Shown here: positions 15,057 to 24,234 of the stretch, one piece after another
How the letters are laid out: each line of letters starts with the position of its first letter
How positions within the stretch are numbered: position 1 is the stretch's first letter
Source: Lichenicoccus sp964245755
GTDB lineage: Bacteria; Pseudomonadota; Alphaproteobacteria; Acetobacterales; Acetobacteraceae
Direction of reading: 5' to 3'
NCBI GenBank assembly: GCA_964245755.1
Contig: CAXTNV010000029.1
Coordinates: forward strand, 1-35,183
DNA length: 35,183 nt
The notes under the pieces: generated by a model
The model's database searches: none
Told to the model about the DNA's origin: nothing
The model's input: only the letters and a program-made list of their open reading frames with translations
Program-made: the position numbers and the translations under genes

Positions 15057-16148
15057 TCACGAGACCACTTTGGTGGGACGCACGACGATGGCGCCGCCCG
15101 GCCTGCGGGCAAAGGCGCGCAAGGCCGGCTTCTCCACCCCGTTCCACAGCAGCAGCGACAGGGCCAGGGTCAGCAGGAACGTGGTCAACCCGTACAACAG
15201 CTTCTGGTGGTACGGCAGCACGTGCAGGCTGCGCCAGATCTTGGATTGTATGGTCTCGACGAAGGCGAAGCTCATGTAGAACGAGTAGGACAGCTCGCCG
15301 AACAGGGCCGCACCCGGTATCCAGCCGAGCAGCGAGCCGCCGCCCTGGTAGGCGCGGAGCAGCAGCCCGGCGAGCAGCAGCCACAACCCGTCGATCACCA
15401 GCAGTTCGGCACCATCGAACACCAGCGCGCCCACCCCGATGCAGACGAGCGCGGTCAGCAGCGGGATCCAGGCCGGCACCCGCTGCGCCAGCAGCGGCAC
15501 CAGCGGCACCGTTGCCATCCCGGCGAGGAACTCCGGGTAGAAGCGCAGCAGCCCGCCATCGAATGTCAGGGAGAGATGCCAGTGCAGCTCGGCCCGGTGC
15601 GCACCGAACTCGGCGAGTGCTGCGAGTGCCAGCAAGCATCCCAGCAGCAGCGGATGGGCATCGCGCAAGCGCGGCCAGAGCAGCGGGAACACCAGGTAGC
15701 CGGCCCATTCTGCGCTGATCGACCAGGACGGATAGTTCCACGCCCAGCGGTCGCTGAAGCCCCAGGCGTGAACCAGCGCGAGATGCCGGATCAGCTCGTC
15801 GGCACCAAAACGATCCGGCTCGCGCGGCGGTTGTCCGAGCACCATGCCGGACAGGAACAGCGCCATGAACAGCACGATGGTCGCCAGATGCACCGGATAG
15901 ATCCGGGCCAGCCGCTTGAGCAGGAACAGGCGGGACTGCGCGATCGTGGTGCTGAAGCTGCGGTGCGCGTAGGCCAGCACGATACCGGACAGGATGAAGA
16001 AACCATCGACGCCGAGATAGCCTTCGTGCACCAGCCTGCCGGCATGTCCGAGCGTCGGCGCGTAGCGGCTCTGCAGGTTGACGTGGTAGGCGAACACGCC
16101 GAGGGCGAACAATGCCCGGCAGCAGGTCAGGTCGACGATCTGTCTCAT
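15057..16148 (-). CDS. Acyltransferase family 3 membrane protein (OafA/YrhL-like)
   Basis: A 363-residue integral-membrane acyltransferase with about ten hydrophobic segments. The first segment holds the family's conserved His (FAYH, His22). GVDGFFILSG (46-55) and a basic RLARIYPVH segment follow, all diagnostic of Acyltransferase_3. These enzymes move acetyl or other short acyl groups onto sugars of surface polysaccharides. It is the first gene of the run acyltransferase-flippase-PAP2. The ATG at 16148 has only a weak GGGA upstream. It is one of two acyltransferases in the locus, so the EPS is probably acylated at more than one position. Acyl donor and site are unknown. Confidence 0.88.
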   Translation of the reverse strand: MRQIVDLTCCRALFALGVFAYHVNLQSRYAPTLGHAGRLVHEGYLGVDGFFILSGIVLAYAHRSFSTTIAQSRLFLLKRLARIYPVHLATIVLFMALFLSGMVLGQPPREPDRFGADELIRHLALVHAWGFSDRWAWNYPSWSISAEWAGYLVFPLLWPRLRDAHPLLLGCLLALAALAEFGAHRAELHWHLSLTFDGGLLRFYPEFLAGMATVPLVPLLAQRVPAWIPLLTALVCIGVGALVFDGAELLVIDGLWLLLAGLLLRAYQGGGSLLGWIPGAALFGELSYSFYMSFAFVETIQSKIWRSLHVLPYHQKLLYGLTTFLLTLALSLLLWNGVEKPALRAFARRPGGAIVVRPTKVVS

Positions 16149-16245
16149 GACACGTGATCCCGATCGCCCACCGCGTGACCCCTGGTTTACCTAAGCCGCG
16201 CCGGATATGACATCCCGCGCTCGCGCGACGCTGAAGCCCGCGCCG

Positions 16246-16261
16246 CAGGCCGTGCGGCCTG
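16246..16261. promoter_or_regulatory. Imperfect palindrome upstream of the small secreted protein
   Basis: CAGGCCG-TG-CGGCCTG occupies 16246-16261, in the 170-bp divergent gap between the acyltransferase and the small secreted protein. It could be an operator for either gene. GC-rich palindromes are common in this genome, so support is weak. Confidence 0.2.
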
Positions 16262-16318
16262 TTCTTCGGCCTTCGCACGATCCGCGGCAACAGACTTGTC
16301 CATCGAGGAGAGCATTTC

Positions 16319-16648
16319 ATGAATAAGAGCGGCAGAGTCCTCGCCCCAGCGCCATGCAGGCCCTCCCTGCTCGCGGCTGCGATCCTGTGCGGCATCGTCT
16401 TGACCGCCGCATCGCCCACCGAGGCCGCCGCGCCTCAGGGCGCTTCCAACGCGCCGACGATCACCTCTCCAGTACCGATGAACTCGACCGACCATTACGT
16501 TGGCGGCAAGTACGACAAGACCGGAACCTACATCCCGCCACATTACCAGCCGGTCGCGAAGCCGCCGTTCCATGGCTACTTCTTCAAGAAGGACAAGGCG
16601 GGCATCGACATAAACCCGAACCAGAGCCAGAACCAGAAGCCGAACTGA
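16319..16648 (+). CDS. Small secreted protein of unknown function
   Basis: A 109-residue protein with a clear signal peptide: basic start, hydrophobic core LLAAAILCGIVLTAA, and a probable cut after PTEAAA near residue 38. The mature part is about 70 residues and contains HYVGGKYDKTGTYIPPHYQP, then KPPFHGYFFKK and an Asn/Gln-rich tail. The GKYDKxGxYIPPHY pattern resembles short periplasmic proteins with a KDGTYVxPHY motif found in many proteobacteria, whose role I do not know. AGGAG lies 8 bases before the ATG, a good ribosome site. It faces away from the acyltransferase and towards the polymerase gene, whose stop is only 28 bp after its own. It may be a periplasmic accessory of EPS assembly, but this rests on location only. 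Confidence 0.75.
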   Translation: MNKSGRVLAPAPCRPSLLAAAILCGIVLTAASPTEAAAPQGASNAPTITSPVPMNSTDHYVGGKYDKTGTYIPPHYQPVAKPPFHGYFFKKDKAGIDINPNQSQNQKPN

Positions 16649-16676
16649 CGGCTCGAGCTCGCGAACGCGTGCCCGC

Positions 16677-18107
16677 TCAGGCCAGGGCACCCGGCCGTTG
16701 CGCAAGCAGCAGATCCGACGCCGCCCTAGGCGCTGCGCGAGCCGCGTCGCCCTCCCTCGCCTCGGCGGCACCGCGGGCGAACACCGCCGACATCCAGGCA
16801 AACAGGATGCTGGCGGTCGCGGCGATCAGGGTGTTGTCGGTGATCGACTGCAGCGCGAAGCAGAACATCACCAGCCGGACGATGATCCGGTCGGAGCGCT
16901 GCATCATCCTGCTCCAGCGCCAGGTCCACAGCGTCAGGAAGGTCATGACCAGCGCGATGCCGAGGTAGCCGCCCTCGACACCGATGCGCAGATACTCGTT
17001 GTGTGCCGCCGTGGTGCCCAGCAGGTGCGCCGTCAGGCTGTCGGGATCGATGATCATCTTGCCCGCGCCCAGACCCCAGCCGAACAGGCGGGACTGCGCG
17101 AAGGCGGCTTCGAAGAACGGCCAGATGACGTCGCGTCCGCTCAGACCCTCCGCGTTGCCGGAAAGCACGGTGAGCAGCCTTATGCTGTTGGACGTAGCGG
17201 CGATGGCGAGCATGATCGGCAACGCGAGCAGCCCGAGGATCATCGGCAGCACGCGTTTGCGCAGGGTGAAGCTGTCCGAGCGGATGGCGATGAAGGCGAG
17301 GCCGACGACGATGACCGCGCAGGCCAGCGGTGAGCGGGCCCCCGATCCGATCAGGATCAAGACGTTCAGTACCAGCAGATAGAGATAGCGGTTGCGGCCT
17401 TTGCGGTAGAGTTCGACCAGGCAAGCGTACATCGCCGTCATCGCGTAGCCGCCCAGGAACGCCGGATGCGTCGAGCCGCTGAGGCGGTAGGAGTTGCCCT
17501 CGTCCAGGTTCAGGAACGGCCGGATGTGGGCGATGTCCAGCATCGCGCCGAACACCAGGATCAGGGTCGGCACCCAGATGGTGGCCTCGATGATCGCGGC
17601 GCACCAGCGACGCGAAAGCCGGCTGAAGGAGAACGCGAACGGCGCTCCCGAGCCGATCAGGGAGCGCACGCTGTCGCCCATGGTCAGACCCGGGTAGAAG
17701 CCGTGCCCGAGCCCCACGAAGAATATGAGCAGGAAGGCGAAGGCCGGATTTACCAGGTCGAGCACCGCGCCGAAGCGCAGGATGCAGACGGCGACCAGCC
17801 CGACACCGGCCACCTTGACCAGTGCCGTAACGGTCGCCGCCGAATTGGGCAGGATGTTAAGCATCCACATCTCGGGCGTGGAGCCGGCGATCAGCAGCCA
17901 GAGCGTGCTGGCCGCCACCGGGAGCCGCAGCACCGGCACGCTGATGCAGCCGAGGATACCCAGGGCGATCATCAGCATCATCTGCTTGGCGCCCATGCAG
18001 GCGGCGCCGATGTAGAGCGCGAAGAAGCCGATCCCGACCCAGAGCGGAAGATTGGAGGAGCGGGTCTCGCCGAACCTGCGCAAGCGGTCGGGTATCAGGG
18101 TCGCCAT
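16677..18107 (-). CDS. Wzy-like polymerase / O-antigen ligase family protein
   Basis: A 476-residue membrane protein with about 11-12 hydrophobic segments. A large periplasmic loop comes before the conserved HNEYLRIGVEGGYLG segment (His369), the hallmark of the O-antigen ligase/Wzy family. In this setting it most likely polymerises the flipped repeat units at the periplasmic face. It is the only candidate polymerase in the window. The ATG at 18107 has GGTGAG upstream and lies 19 bp after the tyrosine-kinase stop; an upstream in-frame start would overlap that gene and add a basic, non-membrane stretch. Kinase and polymerase therefore look co-transcribed, fitting the Wzc-Wzy working pair. Polymerase specificity cannot be predicted. 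Confidence 0.88.
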   Translation of the reverse strand: MATLIPDRLRRFGETRSSNLPLWVGIGFFALYIGAACMGAKQMMLMIALGILGCISVPVLRLPVAASTLWLLIAGSTPEMWMLNILPNSAATVTALVKVAGVGLVAVCILRFGAVLDLVNPAFAFLLIFFVGLGHGFYPGLTMGDSVRSLIGSGAPFAFSFSRLSRRWCAAIIEATIWVPTLILVFGAMLDIAHIRPFLNLDEGNSYRLSGSTHPAFLGGYAMTAMYACLVELYRKGRNRYLYLLVLNVLILIGSGARSPLACAVIVVGLAFIAIRSDSFTLRKRVLPMILGLLALPIMLAIAATSNSIRLLTVLSGNAEGLSGRDVIWPFFEAAFAQSRLFGWGLGAGKMIIDPDSLTAHLLGTTAAHNEYLRIGVEGGYLGIALVMTFLTLWTWRWSRMMQRSDRIIVRLVMFCFALQSITDNTLIAATASILFAWMSAVFARGAAEAREGDAARAAPRAASDLLLAQRPGALA

Positions 18108-18126
18108 GCTCACCGGCGGTGCGCCC

Positions 18127-20403
18127 TCAATGCTGGTAGTACGGCGCGTAGCGGGAATGGTACGCCTCGGCATCGGTGTGGCCGGACCGCGCATGTGCGC
18201 GCATGTTCACCCGCGTCAGCGCGGCCCCCACAACGTTGGCTCCAGCATCCTGCAGCATCTCGTAGCAGTGCTTGGCGACCGCTCGCGGCGTGGTCTGCCA
18301 GCGCACGCAGAGCAGCGTGGACTCGGCGAGGCTGGCGACGATGCGGGCGTCGGTCATCGCGATCACCGGCGGCAGGTCGAGCACGACCAGGTCGTAATCT
18401 CGACGCAAGCGCTCCAGCAGCATGACCATGTTCTCGGACATGAACAGGGAATGCGAGTTGCTTCGGCCGCCGACGCCGGCCGGGATGTAGTCGAAGCTGG
18501 TCAGCTTGTCGGTGTGGATCACGTCCTCCAGTGGCGCGGTGCCGCTGAGGAACTCCAGCAGGCCGGTCTTCTCCTTGATGCCCATCAGCTTGGCGAAGCT
18601 CGGCTTGCGGGTGTCGCACTCGACGACCACGATCCGCTCGCCAGCGAGACTGGCGGAGCGGCCCAGGCAGATCGAGGTGGTGGTCTTGCCTTCGCCCGGG
18701 CGTGCCGCAGCGACCGCGACGACCTTCGGCCGGCTGGCGCCGAGCCAGAGCGCTGCGCGCAGCGATCGCACCTGTTCCGCGCCGAGGGAGAATGGCTTCT
18801 GCACCAGATACTCCTCCATTCCCGACACGCCTTCTTTGTCGTGGTCGATCTGCGGGATCTGCGCGAGGCAGTTCAGGCCGAGCACGGAACGGATGTCATG
18901 GCCGCTGCGGAACTTGCTCTGCGTCAGCTCGAGCAGGTAGACCAGCAGGAAGCCGATGCACAGGCCGAGCAGCGTCGACGCCGCCACCAGCACCTTGGTC
19001 TTCGGATAGGAGGGCTCGGGAGGCGGCAGGGAACTGGACACCACGCGAGCGTCCGAGGTCTCGATGGCCGCCTGTTGCTGCAGCCGCTGCATCGAACCGA
19101 GCACGGTCTGCAGCAGGTTGCGCGAGGCATCCGCTTCACGCTGCATCGCCTCCAGCGGGATCTCCGCCTGGCCGGCGGTGGCGACGCGCCCACGCGCCTC
19201 CTGCAGCTGCTCTTGCAGCCCGGTGACTTTGGCACGCGCGGAACGCACAGCCGCGTCCGAAGCCGCCATCACCTGGCCGGTCTCGGCGTTGACCTCGCTG
19301 GAGAGCACACCGAGCTGCTGGCGCATCGAGATGACGGTGGGATGGTTCGGCCCAAGATGCGCGAGCAGGGACTGCAGCGGCGGGGAGAGGGAGGCGCGCG
19401 GCGCGCGCAGCGCCACCACGCTGGGCGAGACCGCAGCCTGCGCCGAGCTTCCGAACTTGCCGTGCGCGGCGCTGACCTGGCCCTCGGCCTGGGCCAGCTC
19501 GTTGCGCGCCTCTACCAGGTTGTCGCTGAGGCGGCTGACCTCCTCGGTGACCAGGTTGGCGGCGACGCCCTGGGTCAGGCCCTGCTGGCTGCGATACTGG
19601 GCGATCTTGTTGTCGTTCGCCTGGACCTGGTTCTGCAGCTCGTGCGCTTGGCCCTCGAGCCACTTGTTGGCGTTGCGCACCGCGTCGAACTTCAGCTGCA
19701 GCTGGTCGGCGATGTACATGTTGGCGAGCTCGTTTGCCACGTCGGACGCTAGGGTGCGGCTACGCGAGGTGAACGACACGTCGATGACGTGCGACAGCCG
19801 CACCGACTGGGCGGTTATCGCGCTCTGCACGGCCATCACCACCGAGTGCCGGACGTCCTCGGCGGTCGGGGGGCGACCGGCGTTGACCTCCAGCGCGTCT
19901 GCCGCTGCCGGGAAGATCGGCCGGATCAGAAACGCGAGGCCGCCGCGGATGCCGCCGACGATGCCGTCGGTGATCGCGGCGAAGTCGCTCTTGGGCCGCA
20001 GCGTGTAGTTGAATTCCGGATTCTGTTCGAGATCGAAACGCTCGACGACCCGTTCTGCCGAACGCAGGTTCTGGATCACCTGCACCTGGGTGCTGATGAC
20101 CTCGTCGGTGGTGGTGTCGCGGCTCAGGATGCTCTGCAGTTCCTGCTGGTTGTACTGCGCCGGCTCGTAGATCACGGTGGCGTCGGCGGTATAGAGCGGG
20201 GTGATTTGCTTGAGGGCAGCCCAGGTGATCGCCGGCACCAGGAGCAGGCAGAGCACCAGAACCCACTTGTGGCGCCACAGGCTCCAGGCGGCGTTCGACA
20301 GCATCTGTGCAGCCGCGTCACGCGGCGTCGGCTCGGCGTTGGCGCCACGAAACGATCGCTCAGAGCCCGATCCGGGCGTGCTGCCCGGCGCCACGTTCAA
20401 CAT
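18127..20403 (-). CDS. Wzc/ExoP-like polysaccharide co-polymerase with tyrosine autokinase
   Basis: A 758-residue inner-membrane protein of the PCP-2a class. The first membrane segment is at about 44-64, followed by a Wzz domain and long coiled-coil helices (about 200-460). A second membrane segment (about 480-500, STLLGLCIGFLLVYLLEL) precedes a cytoplasmic BY-kinase domain. The kinase has Walker A RPGEGKTT (568-575, Lys573), a Walker A' VVVECDTRKP and a Walker B LVVLDLPPV. The C-terminus has four tyrosines (748, 752, 755, 756), the usual autophosphorylation cluster though a short one. It controls chain length and links polymerase to OPX exporter. It combines the GumC-type periplasmic part with a kinase, unlike Xanthomonas GumC. 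GGAGG and GAGG precede the ATG. Confidence 0.94.
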   Translation of the reverse strand: MLNVAPGSTPGSGSERSFRGANAEPTPRDAAAQMLSNAAWSLWRHKWVLVLCLLLVPAITWAALKQITPLYTADATVIYEPAQYNQQELQSILSRDTTTDEVISTQVQVIQNLRSAERVVERFDLEQNPEFNYTLRPKSDFAAITDGIVGGIRGGLAFLIRPIFPAAADALEVNAGRPPTAEDVRHSVVMAVQSAITAQSVRLSHVIDVSFTSRSRTLASDVANELANMYIADQLQLKFDAVRNANKWLEGQAHELQNQVQANDNKIAQYRSQQGLTQGVAANLVTEEVSRLSDNLVEARNELAQAEGQVSAAHGKFGSSAQAAVSPSVVALRAPRASLSPPLQSLLAHLGPNHPTVISMRQQLGVLSSEVNAETGQVMAASDAAVRSARAKVTGLQEQLQEARGRVATAGQAEIPLEAMQREADASRNLLQTVLGSMQRLQQQAAIETSDARVVSSSLPPPEPSYPKTKVLVAASTLLGLCIGFLLVYLLELTQSKFRSGHDIRSVLGLNCLAQIPQIDHDKEGVSGMEEYLVQKPFSLGAEQVRSLRAALWLGASRPKVVAVAAARPGEGKTTTSICLGRSASLAGERIVVVECDTRKPSFAKLMGIKEKTGLLEFLSGTAPLEDVIHTDKLTSFDYIPAGVGGRSNSHSLFMSENMVMLLERLRRDYDLVVLDLPPVIAMTDARIVASLAESTLLCVRWQTTPRAVAKHCYEMLQDAGANVVGAALTRVNMRAHARSGHTDAEAYHSRYAPYYQH

Positions 20404-20553
20404 TCCTCGGCCTCCTTCAAATGCAAGCGAACGACCGCCAGCTTCCCGGAACCATTTCCCAGGAAACTAACAGAATGTTACTCTACCGCTCCATGCACAA
20501 GCTTCACGCTCACGTCGTGTCACGCAAACCTGCTTAAAGTGGATGTTAAACCA

Positions 20554-20583
20554 TTGCCAGTGCCTGTGCACCGTCTTTATGAT
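20554..20583 (+). promoter_or_regulatory. Predicted sigma70-type promoter for the acyltransferase gene
   Basis: TTGCCA (20554-20559) and TATGAT (20578-20583) are separated by 18 nt; each matches consensus at five of six bases. It lies about 100 bp before the acyltransferase start, in the 279-bp divergent gap with the Wzc-like gene. No experimental support. Confidence 0.4.
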
Positions 20584-20682
20584 TAACAAGATGCGCTTCC
20601 CGCGTCGCGAGCTCCGGCCGCGAGCGAGCTGGCGCGGCTCCACGTTCCCGATCCAGCCAGAATTCTCCCGTTCGGAGTAGCC

Positions 20683-21813
20683 ATGCAAAGAGCTTCTTCC
20701 GGGCCCGGGCCCGTAGCTGTGGCCGACGTGCCACGCCTCCATGCGATGTCGGCACCGGTGCGCGCCCGGACGCGCCTGACCGATCTGGACCGTGCCAAGG
20801 GCATCGCCATCCTGCTGGTCGTGTTCGGTCACCTGGTGCCGCAGGAAGACCCGGCCGGGGTCACCTGGTACGAGCCGCTGCGCATCGCCATCTACCTGTT
20901 CCACATGCCGCTGTTCATGTACCTCAGCGGCTACGTCGCCTTCTGGTCGGGTGCCGCGAAGCTACGTTCCGCCAGCTGGCCCACCCTGGTGCTGCGCCGC
21001 GCCAAGCGCCTCCTGGTGCCGTTCTTCGGCTTCGGCTGCGCCATCCTGGCCGCCAAGCTGGTTGCCGCCCACGTCATGCACGTCGACAACGTGCCCGCAG
21101 GTCTCGGCGACGGTCTCGACAGCCTGCTGCTGCACACCGCGCGCAGCCCAGCCATGTCGGTGTGGTATATCGGCGTGCTGTTCATCTACGTGATCTCGAC
21201 GCCGCTGCTGCTCCGCCTGCCTCGCCTGCATCAGGTGCCGGCCGAGCTGCAGCTGATGCTGATCGCCATCGTGCTCTACCTGATACAGGCCCCTCCGGTG
21301 CTCTACATGGACCGGGTCTGCCGCTTCTTCGTCTTCTTCGTCGCCGGTGGAGTGGCCGCACGTGCGGGTGCCAAGTGGTGGGCGATCCTCGATCAGTGGT
21401 ATCTGCCGGCCCTGCTGGCCCTGCTGGCGGTCGTGAGCTTCGCCGCCAGCGGCGGCGGCGGCGTCGTCCACTTCAACTGGAAGACCGATGCCGCCGACCA
21501 CTTCCCGTACAAGACCTACATGTTGGCGTCTGGATTGCTGTCGATGGTGGCGTTCCACGGGCTGGCACGCAGCCAGTTCGTCGCGCGCCGGGATTGGCTG
21601 GTGTTCCTGGGCACCATGTCGTTCGCGATCTACCTGCTGAACACCATCTGCCTCGGTCTGACCAAGGGCATCCTGCTCAAGTTCCTGTCCTGGAACGCGC
21701 ATGATTTCCCTCTGATCGCGAGCGTGATGATGGTGGCCGGCGTGGTCGGGCCGATCCTGATCAAGCGCTACCTGCTGCGTCACGTTCCGGCGTTGGACCG
21801 GATCACGGACTGA
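20683..21813 (+). CDS. Acyltransferase family 3 membrane protein
   Basis: A 376-residue integral-membrane protein that opens with DLDRAKGIAILLVVFGHL, the family start with the conserved His (His50). FHMPLFMYLSGY and about nine further hydrophobic segments follow. It probably acetylates or otherwise acylates the EPS repeat unit. It is only distantly similar to the acyltransferase at 15057, so the two likely modify different positions. GGAG lies 6 bases before the ATG at 20683; an ATG at 20746 is an alternative. It is divergent from the Wzc-like gene, and its end overlaps the convergent GT26 stop by 11 bp. Confidence 0.88.
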   Translation: MQRASSGPGPVAVADVPRLHAMSAPVRARTRLTDLDRAKGIAILLVVFGHLVPQEDPAGVTWYEPLRIAIYLFHMPLFMYLSGYVAFWSGAAKLRSASWPTLVLRRAKRLLVPFFGFGCAILAAKLVAAHVMHVDNVPAGLGDGLDSLLLHTARSPAMSVWYIGVLFIYVISTPLLLRLPRLHQVPAELQLMLIAIVLYLIQAPPVLYMDRVCRFFVFFVAGGVAARAGAKWWAILDQWYLPALLALLAVVSFAASGGGGVVHFNWKTDAADHFPYKTYMLASGLLSMVAFHGLARSQFVARRDWLVFLGTMSFAIYLLNTICLGLTKGILLKFLSWNAHDFPLIASVMMVAGVVGPILIKRYLLRHVPALDRITD

Positions 21814-22612
21814 AGCGCTGCCGCAACAGCAGCTTGAAGATCGGCGGGTTGTCCACCAGGTAGCGGCGCACCAGCCGTCTCGGATCGGACAGCATGCGGT
21901 GCAGCCACTCGATCCCGAGCCGCTGCATGAAGCCGGGCGCACGCGGCACCGCGCCGGCCACGAACTCGAGGCTGGCGCCGATGCACAGGCCGATGCCGCG
22001 CGCTCCACCGGTGGCCGCGATCGCCGCCGCCAGCCGCTCCTGTCGCGGCGAGCCGACGGCGAGGAACACCAGCCGCGCCGGATGATCGAGCACGAACTGA
22101 ACGGCGCGCCTCAGCTCCGCAGGGTCGCGATCGAACCCCATCGGCGGGTCATAATGCGCCGGCGGCGCCATGCCGGTGCGGGCAATCAGGGCCGGGAGGT
22201 GCGATGCCCGCAGGCCGATAATGGTCACGCACTCGCCGGGGCGGAGATGGTCGGACAGCAGCCGTGCGGTGAGATCGCTGCCGGTGGTGACCGAGGGCGC
22301 GCGCAGGCCGATGATGCGCGCCGCACGCGCCACCACCCGGCTGTCCAGCAGGCAGAGCATCGCCTGGCGGTACAGCGGCAGCAGCGAGGGATCCCGCGAG
22401 AGCCGCACCAGGTGGTCCGCGTTCGGTGTCACCACGTATGCGAACGCTGCGTCGGCGGAACGGCTCGAGATCAGCCGCGCCGCGGCATCAACGTCGAGAT
22501 CGGCGAAGTCGAGGCCGAGCAGCCGGCATCGCGCCGCCTCCGCAGCCCGGCTCACGATGCGCCGTGCTTGGTTGTCATCGCCCCGCGCCCTCCTTCTGCC
22601 GCCATTTAACAC
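21803..22612 (-). CDS. GT26 glycosyltransferase (WecG/TagA/CpsF, GumM-like)
   Basis: A 269-residue enzyme of the WecG/TagA/CpsF family, which adds a late sugar (glucose, glucuronate, ManNAc or ManNAcA, depending on member) to lipid-linked oligosaccharides at the membrane. Diagnostic parts are TPNADHLVRL (62-71, Asp66 and His67), GSPRQE and the C-terminal segment RAPGFMQRLGIEWLHRML. In xanthan-type loci GumM is the GT26 member. The start appears to be GTG at 22612 with AAGG about 6 bases upstream; a GTG at 22555 would remove a poorly conserved basic leader. It is divergent from the GT-C gene, with 53 bp between starts, and overlaps the acyltransferase end on the other side. Confidence 0.92.
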   Translation of the reverse strand: MLNGGRRRARGDDNQARRIVSRAAEAARCRLLGLDFADLDVDAAARLISSRSADAAFAYVVTPNADHLVRLSRDPSLLPLYRQAMLCLLDSRVVARAARIIGLRAPSVTTGSDLTARLLSDHLRPGECVTIIGLRASHLPALIARTGMAPPAHYDPPMGFDRDPAELRRAVQFVLDHPARLVFLAVGSPRQERLAAAIAATGGARGIGLCIGASLEFVAGAVPRAPGFMQRLGIEWLHRMLSDPRRLVRRYLVDNPPIFKLLLRQRFSP

Positions 22613-22665
22613 GCTCGGCCTTCATGCTACAGTCCCGCTGCGGTGCTGCAGGAGATTGCGACGAG

Positions 22666-24234
22666 ATGCTGTCGACGCATGGACGACATGCCGGCGGCGT
22701 AATCGGTGCGCTGTCCCTGGCCCTGCTGGTTCTGGTCGGGGCGGCGTGGTCGCGCGGCACCGAATATGACGAGAACTACAGCGTGTTCATCGCATCCGGG
22801 ATGCCGCGCCCGCACTGGCCGTCCGGCACCTTCACGCCGCGCGAGGTGCGCCCGTTCTTCTCCGGCCACAGCACCATGCGCAGCATCGCGGCCGACCTGC
22901 GTCGCACCGACGTGCACCCGCCGCTGTATTTCTGGTCGGTTGCGGGGTGGCGCGCCCTTTTCGGTGTCGGACTGTTCCGCTCACGCCTGTTTTCTGTGCT
23001 GTGCAGCGTCGTGGCGCTCGGCGGCGTCGCGGTGCTGGCTGACCTGACAGGGCTGCCGCCAGTGGCCTCGGTGCTGCTGACGCTGGGCTGCTACGGCTTT
23101 ACCTATACCGGCTGCATCGCGCGCGGCTTCGCCCTCGCACAGCTCTGCATGGTCTGGGGCACGGTGCTGATCGTGCTCGCCGCGCGCGCACGGCGGGCCG
23201 GCCGCGCTGCCGCGACGGCGTTCGCCGCCGGCGTGCTGCTCGGGCTCGCCAGCTTCTCGAACTACCTCGCGGCTTTCGGCGGTGCCGCGGCCCTGCTGTG
23301 GCTGCTGCTGGCCCGGACGCTTCCGGTGACACGCTGGCTCGCGGCCGGGCTCGGCTTCGCCTGCATCCTGCCGCTGGACCTGTTCTTTTTCCTGGCGCAG
23401 CGCGCCAGCCGGATCGGCCAGTTCCCGCCCTTCTCGCTGCTGCCGAGCCTGATGCGGCTAGGCAAATACGCGAGTGCCAACGTGTTCGGCGGGCTGCCGC
23501 TGTACCTCGGGCATCTTGCCGGCCTGATCCTCGGCGCGCTGCTGGTGCTTGCTCTGCTCGGCCTGATCGGGCTGATCGGCCTGCGCTGGCGGAGGATCGG
23601 CACCGCGGAGACGCGGGCCCTGCTGCTGCTGGCAACGCTGGGGACACCGGCGGGCCTGCTCCTGCTCGGCTTCGCCTTCAACAATACGCCGATCGAGTTG
23701 CGCTACATCGCCTTTGCCACGCCGTTCTTCGCCCTCCTGCTCGCTGGCGCGTTCGCCAGCATGACCGCGCGTGCGGGCTTCGCGGGGCTGCTGGTGCTGC
23801 TTTGCGTGCAGGCTCTCTCGCTCGCCGGCCTGATGAGCAGGCCGGAGACGATGCAGCCGCAGGCGCAGGCGGCGCGTGCGGCACGGCAACTTGCCGGCGC
23901 CCGCGACGCACTGGTGCTGGTTCCCTTCGGCAACGACGGCGTCGGGGTGCTGGCCGCGTTCGTCAGCGAGTCCCCCGACGCGCTGCGCATCCGGCGCGTC
24001 GATCCGGGAGAGTCCGCATCGGCGATCCGGCAGGGGGCCGCGCCGGCATCGCGGGTGGTGCTGGTGCTGCTCGGCCTGGACGGCGACAGCAGGGCCGTGC
24101 TCCCGGTGATGCAGCAGGCGTTCGACCAGGACCGCTGCTGGACGCGTGCCGCGGGCGGCTTCGACGTCGTCGCGTTCGATCGCAGCCCTGCCTGCGGCAC
24201 GCCGGCCACAAGGCCGCTGGCGAAACGCGAGTGA
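22666..24234 (+). CDS. GT-C integral-membrane glycosyltransferase (PMT/ArnT-like)
   Basis: A 522-residue membrane protein with about 11 hydrophobic segments and a soluble C-terminal part of about 110 residues. The first periplasmic loop has YDENYSVF (Asp35, Glu36) and, further on, DVHPPLYFW (His84-Pro85-Pro86), the usual GT39/GT83-like signature. Such enzymes take a sugar from a polyprenyl monophosphate donor and add it to a glycan, lipid or protein at the periplasmic face. Two donors could be made by this locus: polyprenyl-phosphate-arabinose (cassette 5813-9434) and the product of the adjacent GtrB-like GT2. The start ATG at 22666 has GGAG 11 bases upstream; an ATG at 22624 is possible. The family link is clear, the substrate is inference. 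Confidence 0.83.
   Translation: MLSTHGRHAGGVIGALSLALLVLVGAAWSRGTEYDENYSVFIASGMPRPHWPSGTFTPREVRPFFSGHSTMRSIAADLRRTDVHPPLYFWSVAGWRALFGVGLFRSRLFSVLCSVVALGGVAVLADLTGLPPVASVLLTLGCYGFTYTGCIARGFALAQLCMVWGTVLIVLAARARRAGRAAATAFAAGVLLGLASFSNYLAAFGGAAALLWLLLARTLPVTRWLAAGLGFACILPLDLFFFLAQRASRIGQFPPFSLLPSLMRLGKYASANVFGGLPLYLGHLAGLILGALLVLALLGLIGLIGLRWRRIGTAETRALLLLATLGTPAGLLLLGFAFNNTPIELRYIAFATPFFALLLAGAFASMTARAGFAGLLVLLCVQALSLAGLMSRPETMQPQAQAARAARQLAGARDALVLVPFGNDGVGVLAAFVSESPDALRIRRVDPGESASAIRQGAAPASRVVLVLLGLDGDSRAVLPVMQQAFDQDRCWTRAAGGFDVVAFDRSPACGTPATRPLAKRE

Noticed and set aside
13584..16157. A plus-strand open frame of 857 codons, very rich in Gln, Arg and His.
   Set aside because: It is the antisense shadow of the flippase and acyltransferase genes; composition is a by-product of GC-biased third positions and there is no recognisable domain.
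18052..19752. A plus-strand open frame of 566 codons.
   Set aside because: Antisense shadow of the Wzc-like kinase and the start of the polymerase.
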